This document shows, in pieces, positions 23,358-34,101 of a DNA stretch of 64,000 bases. Made by a program: the position numbers and the translations under genes. Under the pieces are notes generated by a model. That model was not told the origin of the DNA. It made no database searches and saw only the letters and a list, made by a program, of their open reading frames with translations. The first letter of the stretch is position 1. Every line of letters begins with the position of its first letter. The DNA comes from Balamuthia mandrillaris (lineage: Eukaryota > Discosea > Longamoebia > Balamuthiidae), in contig JAVKOQ010000160.1 of assembly GCA_031835245.1 (NCBI GenBank), forward strand, positions 1 to 64,000, written 5' to 3'.

Positions 23358-24384
23358 TAAATATCAACCGGTGGTGTTTGTAGGAGTGCGTAGGGGCGAA
23401 TTCACGGTTGCCACAACACCGTCGACTACCCACTCTCTATCGCAGGAGAACAAACCTAACAGCAACAAAGATGGTCGTAACATCACCAGTGGACAAAAAC
23501 GAGATGCCAGTACAAAGTCCAAGGGCAAGAAAAAAAACCAACAAACGAAAAAGAAGATGTCAAATCACAATACAAACGAGAAAAAACAACAGAACAAGAT
23601 TGGCGATGATGCTAACAACTGTGCAGTTGTGACTTGCATCCATACATTTGCAGACGTAATATGGCAAGACAGCAGTAGAGAACAAAACATTGCCTCGAAA
23701 GAACTGATTCCAGTAATGCATATTCTAGACAAGGACTTTTGGCCAGAGGATCTAGTCCTTGAGGTTACTGAGAACCAACTCCTTCGGCCCATGGCTAACA
23801 CCACCCTTCCCAGCAGCGCTACTATCCCTCAGCAGCAGCAACAACAAGAAGTTTCCAAAAGCGGCCCGACGGAACACATATCTACCACTTCTACGACACG
23901 TCAACCTCGAGTGGGTGTCGTTAAATACGTTAACTCCAGCCAACGGACTTGCCGCGTGCTCTGGCTACCATTCCCAACAGCCCAGAATGGCAAAGAGAAG
24001 GAAAAAGGGGAGCCCGAAGTGCTAGAAGAGGTGTCGTTCTACACAATTCAGAGCCACCCAGACTTTGAATATAGAATTGGAGATATAGTGCTCAGGTTGC
24101 CGCAGTCAGCAGAGGGGGTGGCCACGAACACGCCTCCAGCGACCATGCCAGAAGCCTCTCCCCTGCAAGCCTACCATCCTGAGCATCCTCAGATCCTAGA
24201 AACAACCACAGAAACACCACCATCTATGCTAACAGAGCCTGTAAGTGGGCAACAGCAAGCGTGGGTAGGAGAACTAATTGACATGAGCAGTGGAAAGCTC
24301 CTCATCCACTGGTCTGACGGAACTGAGGATTGGGTCAACTACGATGAAGTGTATCGGGTTGATAGGTAGGCTGCTATTGATAGG

Positions 24385-24418
<34 letters not shown>

Positions 24419-24865
24419 TCTGCGTTGCTCATCCTTGTGTTTTGCAGTGATGACCTTGATCTGATTGACGCCGACCATTATGATAGCGAGGATGGTTATA
24501 CAGATGAAGATGAAGTTGATGGAGATAGTGGTAGCAGTAGGAGTGACGATGAAAGAGGTGATGACGCAGAGCATCAGGAAGCTCACAAGCTAACGCCTGC
24601 TAAGCCCAGCGATGTACCAGAAGTGGAAGGGAGAAGAGGTGCCACGGCGAACGAAACAGTGGAAAAAGACCCGACCGAAGAGGAAGAGAGTGAAGACGAG
24701 TGGGAAGAGTTAAGCAGTGGAGAGGAAGACGAAGAAGAGGAAGAGCAAATACAAGGTGGAGAGACTTCCAATGCATTTACTCTATTTGCATTTCTGGAAG
24801 CTGGCTCTACGGAAGAGCAACGTTGTCTCTCCACCCATCGGTTTAGTGCTGTAGAAACGGTAAGC

Positions 24866-24904
<39 letters not shown>

Positions 24905-26002
24905 GTTTTCCTCTCGTTAGTGATTGTTTGTTTTTGCTGTTGCTGATTGTCACGAGGCATAGCAACCCATCAACCGTAAAAAATGGACTGAAGTTATAAC
25001 AAAAGAATGGCGCATTCTAAAAAGGTCTTTACCAAGTAAGTTGTCTTTCCCTGTAAGTGTTACACTATAAATGAATGCAGTGCCTTACATACACACGCTT
25101 TACGATTTTAGATGATATTTACGTGAGAGGCTTTGCAAACAGAATGGATCTCTTCAAAATTCTTATAGCTGGCCCAGTGGGAACACCATATGCCTATTGC
25201 CCATTCATCTTCGATGTGCAACTGGGAGAAACCTACCCGTCCGTCCCTCCAAAGGTGCATTATTGCAGCCCACTGAATGAAAGATTTAACCCCAATCTCT
25301 ATGAAACGGGCAAAGTATGCCGTACGTTAAGCTTTACCACTTATTCAAAACTGCTCTTTTTGCAGCGAATCTTACATTCGTCAACTTTTAGTGAGTCTTT
25401 TAGGCACTTGGGAAGGAGAGGGCGTTGAAACATGGAATCCCCATACCTCCAATTTATTGCAGGTGATTCCAATCATCTCTTGTTTTCCTTAGAGTTGAAA
25501 GTTGATCGTTTTTATCTTCTCCAAAGGTTGCTGTCAGCATACAAGGACTGATACTCGGGACATCAGAGCCCTACTTCCTTGAGGCGGGGTGCGTTTGACA
25601 CACTGCTATATCAATCTGTTATCCCGCCGCTTAACTCGCTTACATGATGATAACAGGTATGACAAACAGAGAGGGACCTTATTTGGGTCTCACTCGGCCA
25701 AGCTCTACAATGAAAGCGCATTTTTGGGGACTGTACGGACTATGATACATCTGCTGAGCAACCCTCCACCCCCTTTCGAGCGTTTGATCCGTCTTCACTT
25801 TGACCAGCACAAAGAAGAAATTGAGAACCTTTGTTCAGTGTACCTATCAGCAGAAGCACCAGGTTCCTCCGCTTCCTCTTCCACCACAACAATGGTATTG
25901 CCATTGAGTCATGATCCAAGCCATGGCTTCCGCGCTACTTTAAAGATATTCTACCCGAAGCTACAGCAACTCCTGCTACAAAACCACCAACTTCTTATGT
26001 AA
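21901..26002 (+). CDS. UBE2O-type E2/E3 hybrid ubiquitin-conjugating enzyme
   Basis: Large ubiquitin-conjugating enzyme. Exon 1 is 21901-22002 (MQRRLPNNSNKD). The next exon gives DDLVCLPNKPENIGCVSKLG, an acidic stretch, VVDRAIVQGDVV and SGLVEKVHVYLDLKF, matching the conserved N-terminal SH3-like/tudor-like repeats of UBE2O (DRSVVPRDVV, CGTVIDV). Central exons carry YYPGMLFDTNLSTVKQDTIR, CRVLWLPFP and an acidic block (about 24460-24760). The C-terminal UBC fold runs from about 25110: LIAGPVGTPYAYCPFIFDVQ, YPSVPPKVHYCSP, NPNLYETGKVC. The catalytic Cys is in GKVC at about 25318. Splicing from TGC-C to TG-AGT restores LSLLGTWEGEG, the family motif after the Cys. The tail ends AFLGTVRTMIHLLSNPPPPF with FERLIRLHF. 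CT tracts at 22069-22136, 23319-23352 and 24383-24412 and a GT tract at 24868-24901 are intronic. Confidence 0.9.
22062..22136 (+). repeat. Intronic CTGT/CT tract
   Basis: CTGT units followed by CT repeats in the first intron of the UBE2O gene. Confidence 0.9.
23319..23352 (+). repeat. Intronic (CT)n tract
   Basis: CT dinucleotide repeat in a UBE2O intron about 30 bp before the next exon. Confidence 0.9.
24383..24418 (+). repeat. Intronic (CT)n tract
   Basis: CT repeat about 15 bp after the donor at about 24366 in the UBE2O gene. Confidence 0.9.
24866..24901 (+). repeat. Intronic (GT)n tract next to a 5' splice site
   Basis: About 16 GT units begin a few bases after the donor gtaagc at about 24860. 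This is the only long intronic repeat I noted in the window that is not pyrimidine-rich on the sense strand. Confidence 0.9.
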
Positions 26003-26159
26003 AAAAAAACCATCATTGATGATGCAACCAAAGGTTCCTATCGTATGCTGTCTGCCACAGAACAGCAGCAGCAGGCCCGCATGAGCAGCGGCGGCTATGG
26101 TAGTCAAAAAGGCGGCACAAAGATCTAAAGTGCAAAGCTGGCACGCACACCACACCAAA

Positions 26160-27196
26160 CTAGACCCAGTCGGCAAGGAGAGTGTGCATCTTTTCCACAA
26201 CGAGGAACATGGCAGCATTGGCAGGTATGCTACGCATTAAGCAGGGTGTGAAACCACGAGTAAACCGCCGCCAGCCATGTTGTTGGTAAAGCTTGCGGGT
26301 GCAATCCACAATGCTACTGAAGTTTCGGTCGGGCTTGTGAGGATTGTCCCCTTGCATGCTGGACTTTATGACGTCGGTGGGATAGGTGAGTGTCCAGTAG
26401 AGAAGGCCGCCCACGCCACCGCTGCTCATGAGCTCCCAGGGCCGCAGCTTGCTTGCGTCACCTGCATGGTTGAGGCGGGCAAAGCTCGCTTTAGCCCATT
26501 CATAGCCCCCAAAAAAGAAAGTGTTGGCAGGAATGTTTCTGAGCAAGGTTGCACCCAGCCCCTGATAAACTCCTCGTAGACCGTGCCTGGGAGAACAAGT
26601 TAGTCTCATCAAGCTTGGCAAATCAAAAGGCAAATAAAAACCAACAACACGCACCTGCTCGCTATCTTGTAAGCGCAGTCAAAGACGTTGGTATACTGGG
26701 GCGGCGGTGGTTGAAGCCCTTTGTTCAGCAAACTCTTTTCACGAAGGATCTGAACCTGCACCTGTGATTTGAAGAGATCTATCGGACCTTCAACAAAAGA
26801 GGCGGCAACTCCGGTCAGCGTTCCTGCCACAAAGCACAAGTGAGGAGGAAGAGGAGTAGCCGCCGGCGACTGCGCCTGATGCCAGTCAGTGAGCAAGGCT
26901 TTGCTTTGCCCGTAAGAGGAAAAGAGGACAGCACGGAAGAACATCTGTCCTACGATGGGTGAGCCGACACCCTTGTACAACCCACCCAAGCCTTCCCATT
27001 TCAGCGTCTTTTTAACGCAGTCCCAAAGGCCGTTGTAGATCGGCTGCTGAATGGGCTGCGTCTGCAGCCGCACTTTCAATGTGTCAAAAGGATGACCCAC
27101 CAAACAGACGGCCAACCCGCCGGCTGTTCCTGCCATTACGTCCCGCAAGAAACTCCTTTGCTGCACCGGCGGTGCAGCTGCTGCCGCCCGCCCCAT
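26160..27196 (-). CDS. Mitochondrial carrier (SLC25, carnitine/basic amino-acid carrier group)
   Basis: Inner-membrane transporter with three repeats. Exon 1 is 27196-26655 (MGRAAAAAPPVQQRSFLRDV) and exon 2 26586-26160; the 68-nt intron splits an Arg codon (AG|G). Signature motifs close each odd helix: PFDTLKVRLQ (repeat 1), PIDLFKSQVQ (repeat 2, with Ile for the usual residue) and PTDVIKSSMQ (repeat 3). Matrix-loop motifs include EGLGGLYKGVGSP, RGVYQGLGATLLRNIPANTF and TRGFTPCLMRSIPANAAMF. The R-x-IPAN signatures and loop wording resemble SLC25A20/29/45/48 and plant BOU carriers, so acyl-carnitine or ornithine/basic amino-acid transport is likely but the substrate is not settled. Length (about 322 aa) is normal for the family. 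Confidence 0.9.
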
Positions 27197-27485
27197 TTTT
27201 GTTACTTCTTCTTGTTGTTGAGTTGTTTTTTTTTTGTTTATTGTGTTTTTGGCGATTCGTTACGGGCAGCGCCGCTGGCCGGGCAGGAGCATGCTCCAAT
27301 AGAGTAGGAAGGTATGGCGAAGTGGCAGCATTACTGGCACGCACCATATGGTGCCATACCTTCCTTCACACTGAGACAGTAAAAGAGCAGACACTACGAT
27401 GTGCATAGCTACAATAAACTGACACTTGAACTTCCCTGGGAGGAACCACAAGTGGGCGGCACGTGTTGTTTTGCAGCCCTGTCTA
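27197..27485. other. Intergenic: HAUS1 3' end to mitochondrial carrier start
   Basis: A 289-bp spacer between two minus-strand genes. It should include the carrier promoter and the HAUS1 3' UTR; nothing else is apparent. Confidence 0.4.
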
Positions 27486-28762
27486 TTACTTAAGAGGGGC
27501 TGCGTGATCCTCATCGAGTTGCATGGCGAGAATGTGCCTCTGCATCTCTTCTTCTACTGCCGCAAATCGTTGCCGCGCCTCCGCTACTTTCAGCTCAGCC
27601 AAAGCTAGGTCCTGTTAGTTGGCATCACCACCACTACAAAGTTAAGGCCCTGTAAACTGCTACACATTGACCAAGATAAAGATGAGTTATAACTTACCGG
27701 TGGAAGTTCAAGATAACCTTTCAACACAGTCAACAACGAATCTGTTTCTTGTTGAACTTGTTGCAGCTGCTGGTGTGCTTGTATAAGAGCGGAGTGTGTA
27801 AATTCGGGCGTAACGCCAGTGGCTTCTATTTCGTTCTGCAATTATGGAAAAGAAAAGAAAGGTAAATGGAAGAAAGAGAGGGAGAGAGCTCCAACATCGT
27901 ACCTTAAGCGTTTGGAGTGTATCGTGGTACTCTAGACTTTTTTGCTGAAGGTATTTTATCTCCTGCAAGCGCTCCTCTGTTACTTGTTCTTTAGTGTCTA
28001 AACCCTCAATAGTCGCCGCTGCTAGCCTAATTGTATTGACACCAAGTCAGTATGCTATCATAAAATCTTTCGTCACTTGCTGTATGTGGAGAAGCGAGAA
28101 ACAGAGAAGAGTAACCGATTGCATTCACTGAGGAAAGGTAAGGCAGTGTGGGTCTTCTCTGTAAACGCTGCTGCCAATTGCTGCTGGTGATAAGAAGCGT
28201 GTTGCACCTCCTCTATCTCCTCTTGCAATGCCTGTAGAGCCATCATATAGCTTTTTTTAAAAAAAAATGAAAGCAATACGAGGTGTCAGAGCAACGCTTC
28301 TTGTCCATGAGCATGAAGAGAAGGTTTTTTACCTAGTTGGTTCTACGTCTTTGAGGTCCAGTAAAATGGCGAGGGAAGAAAGGTTGTCAAGACTCTGTAA
28401 GCCTTCCCCGCTAAGCTCTTGCCGTGAAATATGCAGCCAAGAAAGGGTTTCTCCCAAGGCATCGGCTTCAAAGATGGAATAGAAAGAAACAAGTAGCTCA
28501 GTAAAGCATGGTGGCGTGGTACCAAGATAAACAAGAGGGGCAGTGTGCCAAACAAACCTTGCTTCTGAAAGCGTTCCGTTTGAGAGGAAAGCTCCTGCAG
28601 AAGGGCTTCCAAATCACTATCCCTCCTGTTATTTTTTAGGGCAAGATCATGAAGAAGTGCCACCGTCGTTTTATTGATCTCAAAACTTGGCAAGGTTTCG
28701 ACTTGTAATACCTCTTTGAGCCACTGGCTGACGAGCTTGAACTGGGTTTGGTCCACTTCCAT
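27486..28762 (-). CDS. HAUS augmin-like complex subunit 1 homologue
   Basis: Augmin recruits gamma-tubulin to existing spindle microtubules. The start ATG at 28762 gives MEVDQTQFKLVSQWLKEVLQ and, further on, LPSFEINKTTVALLHDLALK and NNRRDSDLEALLQELSSQTE. This parallels human HAUS1 (VAAWLKKIFG, IPQYEVNPRTTEILHHLSERN, RVRDRDVYLVIEDL). Five or six short exons of coiled coil follow, including ALQALQEEIEEVQHASYHQQ, EIKYLQQKSLEYHDTLQTLK and VTPEFTHSALIQAHQQLQQ. The last exon has LALAELKVAEARQRFAAVEE, matching the human LAQVKIEEAKRELDSIEAEL near its C-terminus. The stop is TAA at 27488-27486. No other domain is expected in this about 280-residue coiled-coil protein. Augmin subunits diverge quickly, so the matching N- and C-terminal motifs are important support. 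Confidence 0.75.
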
Positions 28763-28929
28763 TTTAATGAGGCGTTGACTGCTTTCACTACTTTGCTTGC
28801 TTTTCTTTCTTTTAGTTAACAGCCCAACTTTCGCTAGCGGGCCCGCTGGCTGCAAGGAGAACAAGGGGAGGGTGCGATTTTGGCGGGAAAACAAGGCCGG
28901 CAAAAAAGAAAAAGGAAAGAACAAAATTG

Positions 28930-28957
28930 CCAGCAGCAGCAGCAGCAGCAGCAGCAG
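28930..28957 (-). repeat. (CAG)n / (CTG)n run in 3' UTR
   Basis: About nine CAG units (plus strand), CTG in the transcript, directly after the acyltransferase stop codon. Confidence 0.85.
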
Positions 28958-28958
28958 G

Positions 28959-30172
28959 TCATGAAAGGACAGTGCCCACCACCTTCCGCAAGAAAAAAAG
29001 GAGAGCAGCAGGGACTCCATACATGACCAGCAGTCCCAACAGGAAGCGCACTTGCACCCAGCTGCGCCGGATGGCTTTGGGTTTGTGGAGATTGGGGGGT
29101 TCCCACGCCGGTGCCCTCGCTGAGGGGGGCTTGTCCTGTTCACCTGGGCGTGGCATTACCTCCTTCCACGTTTCTAGCCACAGACTTTCGATGGCAGAGA
29201 AGAACACTTCACTGGAGGAGTAGTTCTCCGGTCGGAGAACCTTGGAATAACCCACTCTTACCCGCACGTTATGCTTGCTTGTAAGCGTGCGTTCATTAAA
29301 AATATGCTCCTTGTTGGTGGCGATGATTATCTGCACTGGCAGACCCCGGTCATAGGCATAGTTTATACAACCTAGTTGCATTTAGCACATAAGAAAATGA
29401 CAAAGCAAAGCAAAAGCAAAACAGCATAGCTACAGAACGAAAGTAACCTTTCTTAAGGGGCAAGGAATCGGGTTGCACATTACGAGAGCCTTCAGGATAG
29501 ATAAGGAGGCCATGCCATGGAGTGCTTTTGTAGCGGCGGTCCAGAAACCGATAAAAGGTTTCAATAAACTTTCTCCTATCTGCAGAGAGTACAACGTGTT
29601 GCGGCAGAAGTGGACAAGCATTGCTTTTGTTAGTGGTGTTGCACATACCTCAACACAAGAAACAATGACAAAGAAGGAGGCAAAAGGCCAGGCATGCGGT
29701 GGTACTCGTGGTGAGGCGTTCAGTTGCAACGTACCTCGTTGTGCGGGACGGCGGAAGAACCAGACAGTGTCATTGGTAAAGCCCGCCCAGCTGTTTAAAG
29801 GAATACCCAAGAAAACGAGACAGCGCGATAAATAGGCGCACTGGAAGCCTGCCCAACAACAGCAAGCATCGTTAGAGATTGTGTTACAGAAAAGATTAGA
29901 GGGCCGATGAGGGGAGGGCAGAGCAAACCTGTGAGCATGTGATCCACGAAAAAATCAGCCCATGTGCGGTGGTTGCACAACCACATGACTTTCTCTCCTT
30001 TCTCGGGCACATAGGGAAGCTGATCCCCATGTAGCTCGAAGGTTACCCCAAACCAACGCCTGATGCCCAGGAACATGCCCTTTGTGGCGATATCCACCAC
30101 CGACAACCAGCAAAACGCCAACGGCACCAGCTGCACCATCACCATATCCAACCAAAAAGAAAGGAAACCCAT
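28959..30172 (-). CDS. Lysophospholipid acyltransferase (PlsC/LPLAT, AGPAT3-5/LCLAT1-like)
   Basis: Membrane glycerophospholipid acyltransferase, probably in the ER. The start ATG at 30172 gives MGFLSFWLDMVMVQLVPLAF, a hydrophobic N-terminus. Motif I, NHRTWADFF (the NHxxxxD acyl-transfer motif), lies at about 29960-29985. A later exon carries RKFIETFYRFLDRRYKSTP and LLIYPEGSRN, the PEGSR substrate-binding motif (about 29475-29495). The next exon begins CINYAYDRGLPVQ. The C-terminus (about 28961-29040) has a single hydrophobic span, FLLGLLVMYGVPAALLFFL, ending VVGTVLS. The two-span layout with a downstream C-terminal helix is typical of the LCLAT1/AGPAT group. Start and stop are fixed; two middle exon junctions (29650-29940) are approximate. 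A (CAG)n run immediately follows the stop. Confidence 0.85.
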
Positions 30173-30650
30173 GCTGCCGCCAAAATAGAACAACTATACC
30201 GGTCCGAACGAACGGAGGGAGGAGACTCCTCCTTGGCACCACCACGCAGCTTCGCTTCTTCGAAAAGAAGACCTTTCGGTACTTCGCCAAACATATTGAT
30301 TACTCTCATGTCGTCGTGGAAATGACTTGGCGAAAACCGCACGAAATCTTACCGACCCAAGTGTTCGCGGAATTTTCGTTTTGGAACTTTCGTTGCCCGC
30401 AAAAACCAACCAACCAACCATTGGTTGTTGCTGCTGCTGTTTCCCTTTTCCCTCTTCTCCTTTGTTTCTTGTCTAGTTGTCAACGTCAACGTACCACCTC
30501 CCTGTCCTGGCAGAAAAAGAAAAGACAAAGCAATAACAGCGGCTGCCCCCCCCCCCCACTTATCACCCACACAAGAAGAAAGTAGCAAACCTTGCACCCT
30601 CTCCTCAACTCCTTTTTTTTTTTTTTTGATTTCGTACGATCTGGGAAGCC
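30173..30650. promoter_or_regulatory. Divergent promoter region, LPLAT / CUE-SKICH gene
   Basis: This 478-bp spacer separates divergent start codons. It contains a C-run (30547-30558) and a T-run (30612-30627) close to the plus-strand start. No gene or clear TATA box is seen. Confidence 0.45.
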
Positions 30651-32938
30651 ATGCAACGCCTGTTCAACAAGTCCACTCCAGTCCCTCCCACTGAAGACCT
30701 CTCTGCCAGCCTTTGGGGCGATGTTCTTCGCCAGTGTGAAGGGGATAAGGAAAGAGCGTTGGAGCTTGCCTCTGGGATGTCTCAAGCAGCAGCTGACGAG
30801 GAAAAACAGCGCGCACAGGAAAGAATGGTTGCGGAACTCCAACAAACGTTTCCCCTGCTTGGAAAGGAAGTCATCGTTCGAAGCTTGGTCGAAAATGACT
30901 GGGACTCAGAACGCGCTATCCTTCCACTCTTTGCTGCGGTCGAGGAACATCGTGAGAAAGAAAGAAAAATTGCTCGCGAAGAGGCCCTTAAAAAGCGAGA
31001 GGCAGAGAGACTTCAACTGAAGGAAGAGGCCTCAAAGAAAGCAAAAACCTTCTTACGTCAACTTTTTTCCAACATACCCGAAGAAGAAGTTCAAGCTTAC
31101 CTCGATCAAAACGAAGGTGACGTGGATGCAACTGTTGACCAGCTGTTAGCGTTGATGAACGAACGAGAGCAGAGGGAGAACGAAGCCAAACAAAAGCATG
31201 AAGAAAAAGAACTCATTAAAAGACAAATGGCCTTGGAACGACAACTTAAAATTGACACCCTTAAAGAGAGGTATGCGTGTTTCTTTTAATCACGAGAACT
31301 CTCCTCTCACTTTTTGATGCGACATCGTGCTTTATGGTTGCGATAGGTTCGAGGAATATGTGGAAGAAGAGGAGGTTGTAGCTGCCTTGGAAGCTGCTGA
31401 TATGGATGTTCCTTCTGCCAGCAATGACCTCCTGCGACTTACGGAGAAGAGAAAGAAAGATAGACTTTTGCGACTTTACCCGGTAAGCTCTTACTTCTCT
31501 CTTTGCCCTTGTACCTTTTTCACGAGATCAAAGACTTAATTTTTGTACGCTAATTGATGAACATTGATCTCTGTCCCAACAGGCGGTAACGGGAGAGCAA
31601 GTACTTATGGTGCTGAATGACACAAACTGGGATATTCGAAGTGCCATGGCAGAGTTAGCCAAAATACAACAAGAGACCAAAGCAAACTCTCCCATACATC
31701 ATACCAAGGAAGACAAAGGAAAGGAAAAGGAAGATGAGGAGAAGTTTCTTCTTCGCTCAGCGATCTTGGGCAAAGAGCTGACCGAACTTATCCAAGTTCA
31801 AACCGCTGAGGTGGCCCTTGAAATAAACCCACACTCAATTTTCCGGCAAGAATTGGAAAACAAATTGCGTTTTGGTCCGGAGGATTTACCTGGCTTGCCG
31901 GGCATGATCCCGCTGACCCGCAAGGTGATCGACAAGATGCAGGCCGCCCCATTTGTGGACGAGGAAGAGGAGCCTGCCGGAGCATTTCCACAGCAACAGC
32001 AAGGAGCAAGCCCCGTAGAGGATTCTTTGCAAAGCTCGATTGTTGCTCCTGTCGACAAACAGGATGAGGACCTTGCTGATGGCTTTGTGCTAACGGCCAC
32101 TCCCGAGCGACTAGACAAAGGAGGCAAGATCAAGGTTTGCTGGGACTCTTCCTGCGAGGTAACCACTTCCGATTGGGTGGGCATGTACTCTTGGCCTGCG
32201 GGCGCTGCTTCTCCTTCTGTGAAAGGCTACTACACCTACAACTGGATTGGCAAAGCACAGAAACAGGGCAGTATCGTATTTCCTGCACCTAAGCTCGGCC
32301 GCTACGTATTCCGCTATTTCTCCAACAAGAGCTACAAGCTTGTGGCGACCTCCAACCCCGTCTCCGTTGGCCCTGTCTACACTTTAACTGCCTCTCAGCA
32401 CCCCGCCCTGGAGGCAGAGCAAGCCCAGTTAAGCGTTGACGTTCGTGTGGAGCATCTCTCGGGCAACATGTATCCGAATGCTTGGGTAGCCCTCTATGAT
32501 GATTCCAAGGCTCCTCACAGTGCATATAAGACCTATCAATGGGTTTCCTCTGCTGTGGACCACGTTCTCTCATTTTCTGTCCCCAAAACCGGCTGCTGGG
32601 AGTTCCGTCTGTTCCCGGAGCGAAGATATTACCCTGTTGCCAGTTGCACTGCTTTGGTTCGTGGGGAGGACTCAGTTGACTTTGAAGTGGATGGATCTTG
32701 CATGAAGGTCAGGTGTAAGGTTGCTACTGTTGACCCTACAACTGACTACGTGTGGGTTGGTATCTACCGTGTGGAAGAGCAGGACAACAAAATGTACAGG
32801 AAATACAAGTTCCTTTCCTCGGGCCTGGAAGAGCTAACTTTCAAATCCTGTACGACTCCTGGTCGTTATGAAGTTCGCCTCTTTGCAAACAAGTACTATG
32901 ACGGATACCTTTGTAAAAGCAACACTATAATTATTTGA
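30651..32938 (+). CDS. Multi-CUE-domain protein with three C-terminal SKICH-like domains
   Basis: Exons 30651-31270, 31347-31482 and 31583-32938 join cleanly (AG|G, phase 0), giving about 700 residues from MQRLFNKSTPVPPTEDL. The N-terminal third has CUE-like ubiquitin-binding helices: LQQTFPLLGKEVIVRSLVEN, LRQLFSNIPEEEVQAYLDQN, and weaker ones around VVAALEAADMDVPSAS and QVLMVLNDTNWDIRSAMAEL. Long charged coiled coil separates them. From about 32090 three similar beta-sandwich units follow, each with a DWVGMY / AWVALYDD / VWVGIYRV strand, a Y-x-W/F strand, and a closing GRYVFRYFSNKSY / GCWEFRLFPERRYYP / GRYEVRLFANKYY strand. This pattern resembles SKICH domains of CALCOCO and TAX1BP1 autophagy adaptors. 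Ubiquitin binding and an adaptor role are inference from domain resemblance. Confidence 0.8.
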
Positions 32939-33009
32939 ACTTTTGTGATTATTTGAACTTTACAAGTAAAAGCTGTTTTTCTTCGGCTGTTATACAGAGG
33001 AGGTCAAGA

Positions 33010-33317
33010 ATGAAGACCTGGTGGTTCGGGGCCGGTTTTCGGGTTAGGCTTCTTCTTCTTCCTCGCTGTCTAAGGCGTGGCTTTATTTTTTGTAGGCACT
33101 GTGCAGAAGCACTGCTCATGAGAAGCACAGCTCTGGGGCATTTCGCCAAATGATGCGGCGCACAAGGAAGCCCGTCACTGCTGCAGAAATGGTGGACGAA
33201 AGGAGGGGCACTGTTGCAGCTTTACTACAGCATACTCTATATGTCGACAATACAAAGCAACAATCCAGCCCAAAAAAGAGAAAGAATTCGGCCAGTTTCC
33301 CGCCGTTTTTCTGGTGA
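33010..33317 (+). CDS. Possible small two-exon gene, unknown function
   Basis: Exon 33010-33042 (MKTWWFGAGFR) and exon 33096-33317 join in phase 0 across a 53-nt intron (gttagg...tgtag) to give an 84-residue protein ending PFFW and TGA. The sequence is basic (MMRRTRKPVTAAEMVDERR, later SPKKRKNSA), and the Trp/Arg-bearing N-terminus could be a mitochondrial or membrane-targeting segment. I do not recognise it. Codon use looks coding and no competing gene overlaps. The intron start, exon count and even the existence of the gene need transcript support. It could instead be the 5' part of a longer unit. Confidence 0.35.
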
Positions 33318-33490
33318 TTTCTCTGGCCGTCCACCGCTGAGCCCTCTCTCCCCCCTCTTTGGTTTTGTTAGTTATTCGCCTCAGGTGTCACCATCATCCC
33401 ACCGCCTACCCTCCCACCACACACCAAGAGCTTGTTATTATTGCCTGCTTTCACTCCTGTTCTTTTGAGCGAGCTGGCTAGCAAGTAGTA

Positions 33491-34061
33491 ATGAGACAAC
33501 AGGCTCTTCTGCGTAACCCCTTGCCTTCAGCATGCATAAAGCGAAGGCTATCGAACGAGCGCCCCTTTTCCACTACTGCTACATTGTTTGCCGCAGGAAG
33601 TGGTTAGTTACCCCCTGCCCTCATCTTCACCAGTATTTTGGTTTCTTACCTTCCCTCTTCACTCTTCTTTCAGATGAGCGTAAACTGAAACAGAGAAGGT
33701 ACCATCGGCAGTGCTGCTTCTGACAACCCCAGTGTCCTCTGTTCTGTTTTCGTCGTCTAACCTGCACACCACCAACCCCTCTCCTGAAAATACAATAGTG
33801 GGATTCTGACCGGCAATGTAGGACAAGACAATTGGGTCACACGAACAGCCGCTCGCTCCATGCTGCGAGCTGTCGGCTGGAACGACCAAGACTTTGAGAA
33901 GCCTCTTGTCGCTGTTGCCTGTCCCCAAAGCGACATTTTACCATGCAACAGTAACTTGGGTGCCCTTGGTGAGTTAGTCAAAGAGGAAGTGGTCGCTATT
34001 GGAGGCAAGCCTTTTTCCTTTGGCACTCCGGTCGTGTCTGACGGTGAAACAATGGGCACCG

Positions 34062-34101
<40 letters not shown>

